Positions 8,920-19,000 of a DNA stretch of 64,000 nucleotides are shown one piece after another. Both the position numbers and the translations under genes were made by a program. The stretch comes from Kribbella pratensis (GTDB lineage: Bacteria; Actinomycetota; Actinomycetes; Propionibacteriales; Kribbellaceae), in contig NZ_SODP01000001.1 of assembly GCF_004365355.1 (NCBI RefSeq), forward strand, positions 1,123,473 to 1,187,472, written 5' to 3'. Each line of letters opens with the position of its first letter. Positions within the stretch are counted from its first letter, which is position 1. The notes under the pieces were generated by a model. It worked only from the letters and a program-made list of their open reading frames with translations, was not told the origin of the DNA and did no database searches.

Positions 8920-9684
8920 GTGAGCATCGGCAGCGATCTCACGGCGGCCCGCGAGCGGGCCGACATGACGATCGAGCAGCTGAGCGCTGCGACCCGGATC
9001 AGAACCGGGCTGCTGATCGCCATGGAGGCCGACGATTTCTCCCGCTGTGGCGGGAACTTCTACGCTCGCGGGCACATCCGCGCGATCGCCCGCGTGGTGA
9101 AGGCCGACCCCGCTCCGTTGATCGCCAGCTTCGACGCCGAGCATGCCGTCGAGGAGGAGAAGTCCCGCCGCGAGGAACGCGCCGCGGCCAAGGGCCCGAC
9201 GCTCCGCCCCGCCCGTCCGCGCTGGGCGATCGTGGTCGGCGCGATCCTGGTCATCCTGATGGGCTGGGGGATGGTGCGGCTGTTCACGCTGCCCAGTGAC
9301 ATCGAGGCGAACGCGTCGAAGACCGCCGTCACCACGGCAACGGTCACGACGCCGACCCCGAAGGCAACGCCTCAGCCGACCGTCAAGCCGACCACTCAGC
9401 CGACGACCGCCAAGCCGCCGGTGCTGATGACCGCGCTGACGCTGACGGCGAAGAACGACGGTACGTACTTGACGGTCCGCGACAAGAAGAACCGCCGGCT
9501 GTTCCAGGGGCGTCTGAGCCCTGGTATCGCGCAGTCGGTCACCAGTTCCGGCGACATCCGTGTGACGGTTGGCAATCCGGGCAACCTAATCGTCACGTTG
9601 AACGGGAAACGCGTCCCGACCAAGCTGTACAAGTTCACCGCGCACCCGAACGGGACTCTCAGCAAGACCGCCGGCACCTCCTAG
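8920..9684 (+). CDS. RodZ-like HTH membrane protein (HTH_25 / DUF4115)
   Basis: 254 residues. The N-terminus is a RodZ-type helix-turn-helix (IGSDLTAARERADMTIEQLS, then TRIRTGLLIAMEADDFSRCG). A charged stretch precedes a single membrane helix at about 102-125 (WAIVVGAILVILMGWGMVRLF). Then comes a Thr/Pro linker and a C-terminal DUF4115-type beta domain. RodZ links MreB to the elongation machinery in rods; the actinobacterial homologue usually sits between ftsK and rimO, as here. The GTG at 8920 is preceded by GGTGGGGA. Confidence 0.88.
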   Translation: MSIGSDLTAARERADMTIEQLSAATRIRTGLLIAMEADDFSRCGGNFYARGHIRAIARVVKADPAPLIASFDAEHAVEEEKSRREERAAAKGPTLRPARPRWAIVVGAILVILMGWGMVRLFTLPSDIEANASKTAVTTATVTTPTPKATPQPTVKPTTQPTTAKPPVLMTALTLTAKNDGTYLTVRDKKNRRLFQGRLSPGIAQSVTSSGDIRVTVGNPGNLIVTLNGKRVPTKLYKFTAHPNGTLSKTAGTS

Positions 9685-9756
9685 CCCTGGGTGCCGCGCT
9701 GTGAGATGCGTTGGTGAGTTAGGTCGGGGAGTGTACGGCGAGTCATACTCGTAGTG

Positions 9757-11772
9757 ATGAATACGCCACCCACCACTGTCGCCCTGGTCACGCTGGGCTG
9801 TGCCCGTAACGATGTCGACTCCGAGGAACTGGCTGGCCGGCTCGAGGCCGGTGGTTTCCGATTGGTCGACGACGCCGCTGAGGCGGACACGGTGGTGGTG
9901 AACACCTGCGGATTCGTCGAGGCCGCGAAGAAGGACTCCGTCGACACCTTGCTGGCCGCCGCCGACTACAAGGAGTCCGGCCGGACGCAGGCCGTCGTCG
10001 CGGTCGGCTGCCTCGCCGAACGGTACGGCGACCAGCTCGCCGAGGCTCTGCCGGAAACCGACGCGGTCCTGAGCTTCGACGACTACACCGACATCTCGGA
10101 CCGCCTCCGCTCGATCCTCGCCGGCAACAAGCACCAGCCGCACGTACCGCGCGACCGCCGCAAGCTCCTCCCGCTGGCCCCGGCCGACCGCCACTCGGCC
10201 CCCGCGCCAGCCGTCCCCGGCCACGGCGACCAGCCAACCACCGCAGGTCAGCCGACCGGCGGAGGTCAGGCGAGTGGTGCGGAACAGCCGACCAGCGGGG
10301 GTCAGCCGACCAGCGCGGGTCAGGCGGGGGGCGCGGGCCGGCTTGCCGGCGGCGAGCTGTCGGCCGGCGATGCGCGGGTGGCCGGCATCGGCTCGCACAT
10401 TCCCGAGCAGCTCCGGCCCACGGGTGCTGCTCGTTCCGGCGAGCAGACGGACGGACTCAAGGGACGCTTCGTCACCGGCGCGCCGGAGGAGCTGAAGATC
10501 GACGCCCCCGACCTCGCAACCGCTCCGGCCAGCGGTCCCCGCGTGGTGCGTCGGCGCCTCGACGGCGGCCCGATGGCGCCGCTCAAGCTCGCCTCTGGGT
10601 GCGACCGGCGGTGCGCGTTCTGCGCGATCCCGATGTTCCGCGGCGCGTTCATGTCCCGCCGCCCCGCCGAGGTACTGCGTGAGGCCGAATGGCTGGCGGA
10701 GAACGGCGTACGCGAACTCTTCCTGGTCTCCGAGAACTCCACCTCCTACGGCAAGGATCTCGGCGACCTCCGCCTGCTCGAGACCCTCGTCGGCGAGATC
10801 GCCCAGGTCCCCGGCATCATCCGCGTGCGCGTGTCGTACCTGCAGCCCGCCGAGATGCGCCCGACGCTGATCAGCGCGATGACCTCCACCCCGGGCGTCG
10901 TTCCGTACTTCGACCTGTCCTTCCAGCACGCATCCGGCCCGCTGCTGCGCCGCATGCGCCGCTTCGGCGACTCCGAACGCTTCCTCGAACTGATCGCCCA
11001 GGTCCGCGCGACCGCCCCGACGGCCGGCATCCGCAGCAACGTCATCGTCGGCTTCCCGGGCGAGACCGAGGAAGACGTCGACATCCTCTGCGACTTCCTG
11101 TCCCGCGCCGGCCTCGACGCGATCGGCGTCTTCGGCTACTCCGACGAGGACGGCACCGAAGCCGAAACGTACGACGGCAAACTCGACGAAGACACCATCG
11201 CCGCCCGCCTCGACCGAGTCACTCGCCTCGCCGAAGACCTAACCTCCGCCCGAGCCGAATCCCGCATCGGCGAACTCCTCGAAGTCCTCATCGAATCCAC
11301 AGACTCAACCAACCCAGGGTCCTACGACGCCCAGTCGGACGAGGACGACTTGGATGGAGCCGAGCTGGACGGGGTCGAGCTGGACGGGGCCGACATGGGC
11401 GACGCCGACATGGGCGACGCCGACCTGGGCGAGGCCGAGCTGGACGACGCCGAGCTGGACGCCGCTGGTCCAGACCGGGTCGGGCCGGACGGAGCCGAGC
11501 TGGACGAGGTCGAACTCGGCGCGGCTGGTCGCCGGGTCGGGCTGGACGGTGTTCTGACGGCTGGGGCCGGGCGAACTGGTGAAGGTCGGGCCGCGCACCA
11601 GGGGCCGGAGGTGGATGGATCGACGACGGTGACCGGGCTCCCGGACGGGGTGCGGGTCGGCGATCTGGTGTCTGCGAAGGTGGTGGCGAGCGACGGTGTC
11701 GACCTGATCGCCGAGTTTGCCGCGCTCGTGAGCACCCCGGACGCCCGTCCGGCAGCTAACCTGACCGCGTGA
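9757..11772 (+). CDS. rimO: Ribosomal protein S12 methylthiotransferase RimO, with two large insertions
   Basis: A radical-SAM enzyme that adds a methylthio group to an Asp of ribosomal protein S12. The N-terminal MTTase domain has [22 protein letters not shown] and GCLAERY, giving the three cluster cysteines. The radical-SAM motif is CDRRCAFC and the TRAM domain is C-terminal. At 671 residues it is about 200 longer than usual. One Gly/Gln/Pro-rich insertion (about residues 145-255) separates the MTTase and radical-SAM domains. An acidic pentapeptide-repeat insertion (about 530-590) splits the TRAM domain. All catalytic motifs are intact. The ATG at 9757 lies 7 nt after CATACT, pointing to a leaderless start; a GTG one codon earlier is the alternative. 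Confidence 0.95.
   Translation: MNTPPTTVALVTLGCARNDVDSEELAGRLEAGGFRLVDDAAEADTVVVNTCGFVEAAKKDSVDTLLAAADYKESGRTQAVVAVGCLAERYGDQLAEALPETDAVLSFDDYTDISDRLRSILAGNKHQPHVPRDRRKLLPLAPADRHSAPAPAVPGHGDQPTTAGQPTGGGQASGAEQPTSGGQPTSAGQAGGAGRLAGGELSAGDARVAGIGSHIPEQLRPTGAARSGEQTDGLKGRFVTGAPEELKIDAPDLATAPASGPRVVRRRLDGGPMAPLKLASGCDRRCAFCAIPMFRGAFMSRRPAEVLREAEWLAENGVRELFLVSENSTSYGKDLGDLRLLETLVGEIAQVPGIIRVRVSYLQPAEMRPTLISAMTSTPGVVPYFDLSFQHASGPLLRRMRRFGDSERFLELIAQVRATAPTAGIRSNVIVGFPGETEEDVDILCDFLSRAGLDAIGVFGYSDEDGTEAETYDGKLDEDTIAARLDRVTRLAEDLTSARAESRIGELLEVLIESTDSTNPGSYDAQSDEDDLDGAELDGVELDGADMGDADMGDADLGEAELDDAELDAAGPDRVGPDGAELDEVELGAAGRRVGLDGVLTAGAGRTGEGRAAHQGPEVDGSTTVTGLPDGVRVGDLVSAKVVASDGVDLIAEFAALVSTPDARPAANLTA
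11350..11535 (+). repeat. Pentapeptide-coding repeat inside rimO
   Basis: About eleven consecutive 15-bp units encode five-residue steps of the form A/V-E/D-L/M-x-x, for example [30 protein letters not shown]. The frame is kept throughout. The product is strongly acidic and resembles a short pentapeptide-repeat coil. Confidence 0.8.
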
Positions 11773-12392
11773 GCAACCCGCCGACGAACCCGGCGCCGCG
11801 CGCAGCGGGCGGCCCTCTCCACGCGCCCAGCGCCTGGAACGTGCCCAACGCGCTCACGGTTCTTCGGCTGGTCCTCGTACCGCTGTTCGTCTGGCTCCTG
11901 CTCCGCGAAGGCGGTCACACCGACAGCAACCGCCTGCTCGCCACCGCCGCGTTCGTGGTCGCGATCGTCACCGACCGCTTCGACGGCGACATCGCCCGCC
12001 GCTGGAACCTCGTCACGAACTTCGGCAAGATCGCCGACCCCATCGCCGACAAGGCCCTCACCGGAGCAGCCTTCCTAGGCCTCTCGTACCTGGGCGAACT
12101 CCCCTGGTGGGTCACCATCGTGGTGATGGTCCGCGAGTGGGGCGTCACAGCCCTCCGCTTCTGGGTAATCCGCCACGGCGTCATGCCCGCCAGCCGCGGC
12201 GGCAAGCTCAAGACCGTCCTCCAGGCAATCGCCCTGGGCCTCTACCTCCTCCCGTGGCAGGAAGTGAAAATCCTCCACTGGACCGCCGTCACCTTCATGG
12301 CCGCCGCCGTACTCGTCACCATCATCACCGGCCTCGACTACGTAGGCCGAGCCCTCCGCCTCCGCGCCGCCGCCAAACGCCCTCTCCCATAA
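11769..12392 (+). CDS. pgsA: CDP-diacylglycerol--glycerol-3-phosphate 3-phosphatidyltransferase
   Basis: 207 residues. This membrane enzyme makes phosphatidylglycerol phosphate from CDP-diacylglycerol, the first step toward phosphatidylglycerol and cardiolipin. The CDP-alcohol phosphotransferase motif D-x2-D-G-x2-A-R-x8-G-x3-D-x3-D is complete ([11 protein letters not shown], then GKIADPIAD). Several hydrophobic helices are present (near 30-50, 55-70, 90-120, 140-160, 170-190). The GTG start overlaps the rimO stop as GTGA, implying translational coupling. Placement before cinA and clgR is typical of actinobacteria. Confidence 0.95.
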   Translation: MSNPPTNPAPRAAGGPLHAPSAWNVPNALTVLRLVLVPLFVWLLLREGGHTDSNRLLATAAFVVAIVTDRFDGDIARRWNLVTNFGKIADPIADKALTGAAFLGLSYLGELPWWVTIVVMVREWGVTALRFWVIRHGVMPASRGGKLKTVLQAIALGLYLLPWQEVKILHWTAVTFMAAAVLVTIITGLDYVGRALRLRAAAKRPLP

Positions 12393-12447
12393 CCCCCACG
12401 TTCTGTAGGTCGGCTGGGTGGGCTGTTGGGTGACTAGACTCGTTGGG

Positions 12448-13581
12448 GTGCCGAGGTCGAGTGCTGGAAGTGCGAGTACTGGCAAGGACGGCAAGCTCGC
12501 GCAGACGTACCGGCGGTTCGCGGAGGTGGACGCCGCGAAGATCTCGCCTCTGTACGAGCACATCGCCCTCGCCCTGAGCGAGTCCGATGAAGCCCTCAGC
12601 GCGATCGAAGCCGTTCCCGCCCGCAAGCGAAGCCCAGCCCTCGTCCTCGCTGCCCTCCACCACCTGGCCCTTACCGGCCAAGCCCCAACCCTCGCCACCG
12701 CCTACGAAGCGGTATCCGCCTCGCCGGCACCCACGGACCCTGATGCGACCGCGAACGTCGACCTGGCGACCGACGCTGCGATTCAGACGCTGGTCGAGAT
12801 GACGGAGGCCGTGATTGCACTTGTCGCGCACCGGAAAGTGCGGACGAATCCGGCTGGCAATCACGCCGTGCTGTACCCGGCGATTGCCGAGGTGGCACGA
12901 AGGATCGGCGCGGGCACCGTCGGACTGATCGACGTGGGTTGCTCGGCTGGGTTCAACCTGAACGTCGATCGCGCCGCCATCAACTACGGCAACGAGCAGA
13001 CGCTTGGTGACCCGTCGTCTCCCGTCCAGGTGTCCGCGTCGGTCATGGGGGATCGGGCCATCCCGGTGCACGCGATACCCGAGGTCGTCGCCCGGATCGG
13101 CATCGACCTCGAGCCGATCGATACGCGGGACGCGGACGAGGCTCGATGGTTGCGTGCTTGCGTGCCACCCGATCAGCCGGAGCGGATCGCACGGCTCGAA
13201 GGCGAGCTGGAGTTGGCAGAATCGGTGCCTCCGTTCTTGATGCAAGGTGACAAAGTCGATCTCCTGCCCGACGCGCTCGCTCGAGTGCCGGCAGATGCCC
13301 TGCCCGTGGTCACGACGACATGGGCACTCTCCGACCTCCCGCTCGAGAGCCGCCTTCGCTTCCTGCAGCGTCTCGACGCAGCGGCGACAAACCGGCCGGT
13401 CGCCTGGGTGTCGGTGGAAGGGGTCGGAGTTGCGCCCGCGATCCCGACGTTCGGCGACCGTCCGGCATCCGGCCACAGCATCATCGGCCTCGCGGTCTTC
13501 GACCATTCGACCCTGTACGCCGAAGCGGCAGGCCGCTGCTGGTTGCGTGGTCAGATGCTGGCGTGGCTGGCGGATTCGTAG
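12448..13581 (+). CDS. DUF2332 family protein
   Basis: 377 residues of the DUF2332 family, common in actinobacteria and without known function. Recognisable blocks are AQTYRRFAEVDAAKISPLYEHI at the start, NPAGNHAVLYPAIAEVARR, a glycine-rich LIDVGCSAGFNLNVDR that looks like a SAM-binding motif I, and VVTTTWALSDLPLESR. A methyltransferase-like fold is therefore possible. TAGACT (12435-12440) lies 7 nt before the GTG at 12448, which favours this start over the GTG ten codons upstream. Confidence 0.85.
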   Translation: MPRSSAGSASTGKDGKLAQTYRRFAEVDAAKISPLYEHIALALSESDEALSAIEAVPARKRSPALVLAALHHLALTGQAPTLATAYEAVSASPAPTDPDATANVDLATDAAIQTLVEMTEAVIALVAHRKVRTNPAGNHAVLYPAIAEVARRIGAGTVGLIDVGCSAGFNLNVDRAAINYGNEQTLGDPSSPVQVSASVMGDRAIPVHAIPEVVARIGIDLEPIDTRDADEARWLRACVPPDQPERIARLEGELELAESVPPFLMQGDKVDLLPDALARVPADALPVVTTTWALSDLPLESRLRFLQRLDAAATNRPVAWVSVEGVGVAPAIPTFGDRPASGHSIIGLAVFDHSTLYAEAAGRCWLRGQMLAWLADS

Positions 13582-13699
13582 TCCGACGCCGCGGCCGCGA
13601 GCAGTGATCTACAGCGGAAACGGATTTAGCCCACTCGTCTAGCGGCGGATCTTGTTCAACAATGCGTTGGGTACAGATCGGGAGCGCGGGAGGTATCGG

Positions 13700-14194
13700 G
13701 TGGCCGAGGACGGGCTTGATTTGGCGGTCGGGCGGTTGGTGGACCTACTGATGGAGCGTCGCGTGACGCTTGCGACCGCTGAGTCGTTGACAGGTGGGAT
13801 GGTCGGGGCGGTTCTGACGGATGTGCCGGGGGTGTCGGCTGTGTATCGGGGTGGCGTGATCGTCTATGCGACCGACCTGAAGGCCAAGCTCGCTGGCGTG
13901 CCCGACGATCTGCTGGCTGCTGTAGGCCCGGTCCACGCGGACACGGCTGCTGCATTGGCCACCGGCGTACGGGAGCGTCTGGAGGCGGACTACGGGCTCG
14001 CCACGACCGGTGTGGCCGGTCCCGACCCGCAGGCGGGCATCGAGGCCGGCACGGTGTACGTCGCCGCGGCCGGACCGGGGTCCGTACAGGTGCGCAAACT
14101 GCAGTTGTCCGGTGACCGAACGGCAGTGCGTCGGGGGAGCGTGCAGGCCGTCCTCGAACTCGGAGCCGCCGTTGTGGCGGAAGAACTCGACTGA
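13700..14194 (+). CDS. cinA: CinA-family nicotinamide-nucleotide amidohydrolase (C-terminal domain only)
   Basis: 164 residues, the stand-alone CinA C-terminal domain (PncC type), which converts NMN to nicotinate mononucleotide and ammonia. [22 protein letters not shown] carries the catalytic serine region, and [17 protein letters not shown] and [20 protein letters not shown] are the other conserved blocks. The MoCF-like N-terminal domain of long CinA is absent, as usual here. Start chosen at the GTG preceded by GGGAGG; upstream codons do not belong to the family. Followed by clgR. Confidence 0.92.
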   Translation: MAEDGLDLAVGRLVDLLMERRVTLATAESLTGGMVGAVLTDVPGVSAVYRGGVIVYATDLKAKLAGVPDDLLAAVGPVHADTAAALATGVRERLEADYGLATTGVAGPDPQAGIEAGTVYVAAAGPGSVQVRKLQLSGDRTAVRRGSVQAVLELGAAVVAEELD

Positions 14195-14357
14195 ACGGGG
14201 TGTTAGGACCAGCATGGTGACAGGTAAGGCAGACTGGCGCGGCGCACCGAAGGTGGACATTGCGAGAGGTAGTGACCCAGCAACAGGTACCGTTGGTTCC
14301 TACGGTCGAGCTACCGTGCGAGTAGACACGACCGGACAGGCGGAAGGGAGAAACCTC

Positions 14358-14648
14358 ATGGTGCTGGTTCGCGGCCTGCTGGGCGACGTGCTGCGGCGTA
14401 AGCGGCTGCGCCAGGGGCGCACCCTCCGCGAGGTGTCGGCTGACGCCCGCGTCAGTCTCGGCTACCTGTCCGAGGTCGAGCGTGGCCAGAAAGAAGCCTC
14501 CAGCGAGCTGCTGGCAGCCATCTGTACGGCGCTCGACGTTCCGCTGTCGACGGTCTTCGCCGAGGTGAGCGAGGATCTGGCCCGCGAAGAGGCTCTGGTG
14601 CTGGCGCACCCGACCATCGAGTCGGAGGTCGTGGCCTCCGCGGCCTGA
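14358..14648 (+). CDS. clgR: ClgR-like XRE-family activator
   Basis: 96 residues with one helix-turn-helix: [39 protein letters not shown], then [16 protein letters not shown]. This is the ClgR/PopR type, which in actinobacteria activates Clp protease genes and, in mycobacteria, RecA-independent DNA-damage promoters. The pgsA-cinA-clgR order matches other actinobacteria. The ATG at 14358 has AAGGGAG 8 nt upstream. The 163-nt upstream gap leaves room for its own promoter; ClgR proteins are usually autoregulated and degraded by ClpP. Confidence 0.92.
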   Translation: MVLVRGLLGDVLRRKRLRQGRTLREVSADARVSLGYLSEVERGQKEASSELLAAICTALDVPLSTVFAEVSEDLAREEALVLAHPTIESEVVASAA

Positions 14649-14656
14649 GCCCCTGG

Positions 14657-15118
14657 TCATCGCCCGCTCCCGTCCGGAGTAGGGCTGCTGCCGGACGGCT
14701 GGATCAATGCCACGCGCGAGGGCCAGATCAATTGCAGCGCGGGCAGCGGCGGATCGCCTGGCTGCCGGAACATCTGATTCGCCGTGTACAAGTGATGGAT
14801 CGAGTCGGGAAACCGGAGAAGCTGCGCCGTCTCCGGAGGCGGGAAGAAGCCGGACAGATCGTCACCCTCGTCGAACACCGCTCCGCCCATCACCGCCCAC
14901 GCGAGCGGTTTGAGCCCGAGGTACGCCCAGCACGGCTCGGGATCGAACACGATGATCTCCGGATGCCGGTAGAGGCTGAGCCCTAGCGTGTACCCGAAGG
15001 CTGGATTGCGGGCACCGTCGCCCTCGACGTACTGCATCGTCCAGCCAAAGGTCTGGATGTTTTCCTCGATCTGCCGCGAGATCTGCTCGTCGCTCACACC
15101 ACTGCACCGGTCGCACAT
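14657..15118 (-). CDS. DUF4262 family protein, candidate SOS gene
   Basis: 153 residues. MCDRCSGVSDEQISRQIEENIQ opens a DUF4262 domain (FGWTMQYVEGDG, FGYTLGLSLYRHPEIIVF). The family is small, soluble and uncharacterised. The ATG at 15118 is preceded by GAGGAGAAGG; an in-frame ATG 8 codons upstream lies inside a LexA box and is less likely. The gene is third on the minus strand after lhr and nei, and has a consensus LexA site 17 nt before its start. A DNA-damage role is inferred from context, not from the domain. Confidence 0.85.
   Translation of the reverse strand: MCDRCSGVSDEQISRQIEENIQTFGWTMQYVEGDGARNPAFGYTLGLSLYRHPEIIVFDPEPCWAYLGLKPLAWAVMGGAVFDEGDDLSGFFPPPETAQLLRFPDSIHHLYTANQMFRQPGDPPLPALQLIWPSRVALIQPSGSSPTPDGSGR
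14670..14698. terminator. Hairpin between convergent clgR and DUF4262 genes
   Basis: CCGTCCGG and CCGGACGG form a perfect 8-bp stem with a 13-nt loop, 22 nt after the clgR stop and within the last codons of the DUF4262 gene. No T-tract follows on either strand, so its action as a terminator is uncertain. Confidence 0.4.
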
Positions 15119-15134
15119 CGCCTTCTCCTCTCGA

Positions 15135-15150
15135 TCGAACATTTGTTCGA
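15135..15150 (-). promoter_or_regulatory. LexA (SOS) box upstream of the DUF4262 gene
   Basis: TCGAACATTTGTTCGA matches the actinobacterial LexA consensus TCGAAC-N4-GTTCGA exactly. The flanking A/T pair extends the arms to 7 bp. It sits in the 95-bp gap between nei and the DUF4262 gene, 17 nt before the chosen ATG. On the minus strand a CTGACA that could act as -35 lies just upstream of the box. Confidence 0.8.
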
Positions 15151-15212
15151 TGTGTCAGAGAAGATATCCGCGTTCTTGTCCGCCGCCGGCGTTGTCCACA
15201 GGCCGGTTCCAG

Positions 15213-15998
15213 TCAGCTCTCGGGTTGGCAGGCCGGGCACCAGTACGTAACCCGTTCGCGGGTCGGTTCGCCGAGTGATGCGGTGAGGATCGTCGTGCCG
15301 CAGCGGTGACACGGTTTGCCCGCGCGTTCGAACACCCATGTGCGTTGCCCCGGGCGGTCGACGCCGGTGCTGACTTGCGCGCCGCGGCGGACGTTTGCCT
15401 TGAGCAGCTTCCGGCTGAGGTCTACGGCGGCGGGGACATCTACGGCCGAGATCGGGCGCCACGGGTGCAGACCGAGGAGAAAGCAGACCTCGGTGCGATA
15501 GAAGTTGCCGATCCCGGCGAGATTCCGTTGGTCGAGCAGCGCCTCGCTGACGGTCCGCTCGGGATCGGATTCGAGGTTCGCGATAGCGAGAGCCCGGTCG
15601 AACGACGGCGACAGCAGATCAGGTCCGAGGTGCCCGACCACGCTGTCCTCGTCGTCCGTCGCGACGAGGTCGAGCACCGGCAGCCGATAACCGACAGCCG
15701 TCCAGGGCGCGGTTTCTAGGACCACGCGGATCTGATGATCAGGCCCGCCGTGCCACCGCTCACCCGGACGGTACAGGTGCCAGCTGCCGTCCATCCGGAA
15801 ATGGCTGTGCAGCGTCAATCCACCCGAGAGACGCATCAGGATGTGCTTGCCGCGCGCAACGACCTCGAGCATCGTCCGCCCGCTCAGGTTTGTTGTTGCG
15901 AGCGACGGCACGCGGAAGTCCGTACGCACGAGCCCCTGTCCTGCGAGCGCCTGGTTCAGCCGCTTGCAGGCTCGCCAGACGGTGTCTCCTTCGGGCAT
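15213..15998 (-). CDS. nei: Endonuclease VIII-type DNA glycosylase (Fpg/Nei family)
   Basis: 261 residues. Starts MPEGDTVWRACKRL, the Nei version of the N-terminus, whose Pro2 and Glu3 form the base-excision and AP-lyase site. The middle has LDQRNLAGIGNFYRTEVCFL, the helix-two-turn-helix segment. The C-terminal zinc finger is CHRCGT...WCPAC. It excises oxidised bases from DNA. The ATG has GGGAG upstream and lies 18 nt after lhr on the same strand, so lhr-nei form an operon; the same pair occurs in Mycobacterium (Rv3296-Rv3297). Confidence 0.93.
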   Translation of the reverse strand: MPEGDTVWRACKRLNQALAGQGLVRTDFRVPSLATTNLSGRTMLEVVARGKHILMRLSGGLTLHSHFRMDGSWHLYRPGERWHGGPDHQIRVVLETAPWTAVGYRLPVLDLVATDDEDSVVGHLGPDLLSPSFDRALAIANLESDPERTVSEALLDQRNLAGIGNFYRTEVCFLLGLHPWRPISAVDVPAAVDLSRKLLKANVRRGAQVSTGVDRPGQRTWVFERAGKPCHRCGTTILTASLGEPTRERVTYWCPACQPES

Positions 15999-16016
15999 GA
16001 CCGATCGCTCCCGATA

Positions 16017-19000
16017 TCAAGCCCGCAGACGCAGACCGCGTGGTGTCGCATGGAAACCGGCCTTCGCCAGCGCATCGCCGAACGCCGTGTGCCGCACTTG
16101 CTCACCATCAGCCGTCTCGACACTCAGCTTGCCGAGCTGACCGTCCCGGATCGACAACGCCAGCGCATCAACTGCAGGCTGGAGCAGGTCAGGGTCCTCG
16201 GTAAAGCTCAGCACAGTCCGCCCGCCGCGCTCGACGTACACGATCAGTTGTCCGTCGACCATGACGACCAACGCACCGGCCTTCCGGCCAGGGCGATGAC
16301 CGCCTGCGCTCTCTCGCTCGGGCCAAGGCAAGGCGGCGCCATACGGATTCGCCGGATCGGAAGCCGCGAGTACGACGGCCCGCGCGTTCAGTTCCTCGTC
16401 CTTCCGGCCACGGCTGCCACCTCCGGGTCGTGCACCACCCGGCCCGAATCGTCCGGCAGGACCGAACGGACCGTCAGGCGCTGGTGACGCCGAGGTCGGC
16501 AGCTCCGCAAGCGCGCGCAAGCGGTCGACGGCTCCGGGTAAGGCGAATTGAGCTGCGCCGAGCCCGGCGACGAAGTACCCGCGGCGGCACCGTCCCGACT
16601 CCTCGAACGCGCTCAGCACCTTGTAAACGGCCGCGAACCCACCTGGAGTCCGCTCGGTGATCACCGACCCTCGCGTGACGATCCCATAGCGATCCAGCAG
16701 CGTCTCCGCTGCCGCATGTGCCCGCCGGGTCGCATCCGAACTGCGGGCCGGTAGCAACGACCATCGTCCGCCTGCTGTGGGCGGACCACTCCGCGCGGGC
16801 ATCGACGGCCGCCCAGGACGCATGGGACGACCGGGTCGCGCCCGTGGCGTTGCACGACGTGTTCGATGACTGCCTCGCCCACCGCCAACGAGTGACCGGA
16901 CCGGTGTGAGGGTGTCGTTAGTCAGGTACCCAGCCCAGACAAGATCCCAGAGGACGCTGACCAACGTCTCGTCGTCCACCACTCCGGACGCGGATCCAAC
17001 CGCATCGCTCAGCTGGCGGAAGAAGAACGCGCCGCCGCCCGACAACGCGTCGAGCACAGCCTGGTGCGTCTCACTCAGCTCGAGCTCCGGATCAGGATCA
17101 GGCAACGTCAGGTCATAGTTGTCCGCGAGATGAAGCGACACCCAACCGTCCGTCCCGGGCAACGAGCCCGAACCCGCCCACACGACTTCGCCAGTCGCCG
17201 TCAGCTCGTCCAGCATCGACTGCTGATATCCAGGCACTCGCGAAGGCAGCACGATCGACTCCAACGCGGACGCCGGCACCGCGCATCCTGCTAGTTGCTC
17301 GACGGCTCCGAGCAGTACGTCGTACCCGCGGCCTCGGCTGCTCGTGATCCCTTGCCAGGCAGGCAGGAACCGGGCCAGCGCGGACGGATCAACTGGCTCG
17401 ACCTCCTTGCGCAACGCAGCAAGAGATCGCCTCCGCAACAGTCGGAGGACCTCGCTGTCACACCACTCGAGCGCGATCCCACCCGGCAGGAACTCGCCTT
17501 CAACGACTCGTCCGGCCGCAGCCAACCGTCGCAGCGCTTCGCTGACGACGGCAACCCCGATCCCGAGATGTGTCGCCAGATCGATCGCCCGGAACGGCCC
17601 ATGCGTTCGTGCATATCGAGACACCAGATCGCCGAGCGGATCGGCGACCGGCTCCGCGTGCGCCTCCGCCACTCCAGGCGGCAACGGCACGCCGAGTGCG
17701 TCCCGCAACCGCGCCACGTCTTCGACCACTGCCCACCGATGCTCGCCCGCGATTCGCACTCGCACCACCCGGCGAGCGGCCGCCAACGAGGTCAGCCACG
17801 ACTCGGCATCCGAACCGTCGACGCACCGCTGCGTTGCCTCCGGCAACGACAGTGGACCGACCATCCGCAGGACGTCGAACAGGCCTTCGGCATCACGCGC
17901 TCGTCGATCCTCGGCCAGTCGCTGCAGCTCGGCCTCGGTCCGAAGAACGACCTCCGCATCGAGCAGTTCGCGCAGTTCGGTGCGCCCAAGCAGTTCTGCC
18001 AGCAAGCTCTGGTCAAGCGAGAGTGCGGCCGCGCGCTTCTCCGCGAGCGGACTGTCGCCCTCGTACATGAAGGCGCCCACATAGCCGAAGAGCAGGGACT
18101 TCGCGAACGGAGAGGCTTCCGACGTCTCGACCTCGACGACCGAGATCCGGCGCTCGCTGATCCCCGTCAGCAGATCCTTCAACGCCGGCAGGTCGTAGAC
18201 GTCCTGCAGGACCTCGCGCAACGTCTCGAGCACGATCGGGAACGACCCGAACTTGCTTGCCACACTCAACAACTGCGACGCTCGCTGCCGTTGCTGCCAC
18301 AGCGGTGATCGCCGCCCCGGATTGCGTCGCGGGAGCAACAAGGCCCGCGCGGCACACTCCCTGAACCGAGCTGCGAACAACGCCGACCCGCCGACCTCGG
18401 TGGTCACCAGATCCTCGATGTCCTGCGGATCGAACAGCACGAGATCCGCGCCCGGCGGTGCCTCGTCGGTCTCGGGCAGTCGCAGCACGATCCCGTCGTC
18501 GCCCGAGACCGACTGTGCGTCCATCCCGTACCGGTCCCGGAGCCGAGCCGCGATCGCAAGGGCCCACGGGCCGTGTACTTGACCGCCGTACGGCGAATGC
18601 ACGCAGACACGCCAGTCACCCAGCTCGTCACGGAACCGCTCGACAACAATCGTCACGTCGTCCGGCACGCGACTCGTCGCGTCCCGCTGCTCGGCGAGGT
18701 AGGACACGAGGTTGTTGGCAGCGAACTCGTCGAGGCCCGCGGTCCGCGCGCGCTCGATCGCTTTGGCGGCAGGCAATGACGCCATCTTGCGGACGAACGC
18801 GCCGGTCGCGGCGCCAAGCTCAGCGGGCCGCCCGACCGCATCGCCCTTCCAGAAGGGCAGCCTGCCCGGCTGACCGGGTGCGGGGGAGACCAGCACTCGG
18901 TCGTGGGTGATGTCCTCGATCCGCCAGCTCGACGCGCCGAGCGTGAATACGTCGCCGACGCGCGACTCATACACCATCTCCTCGTCGAGCTCGCCGACGC

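Noticed and set aside
14289-14306. ACCGT-N8-ACGGT as a ClgR operator
   Set aside because: The arms are short and do not match the known ClgR box well; there is no second copy.
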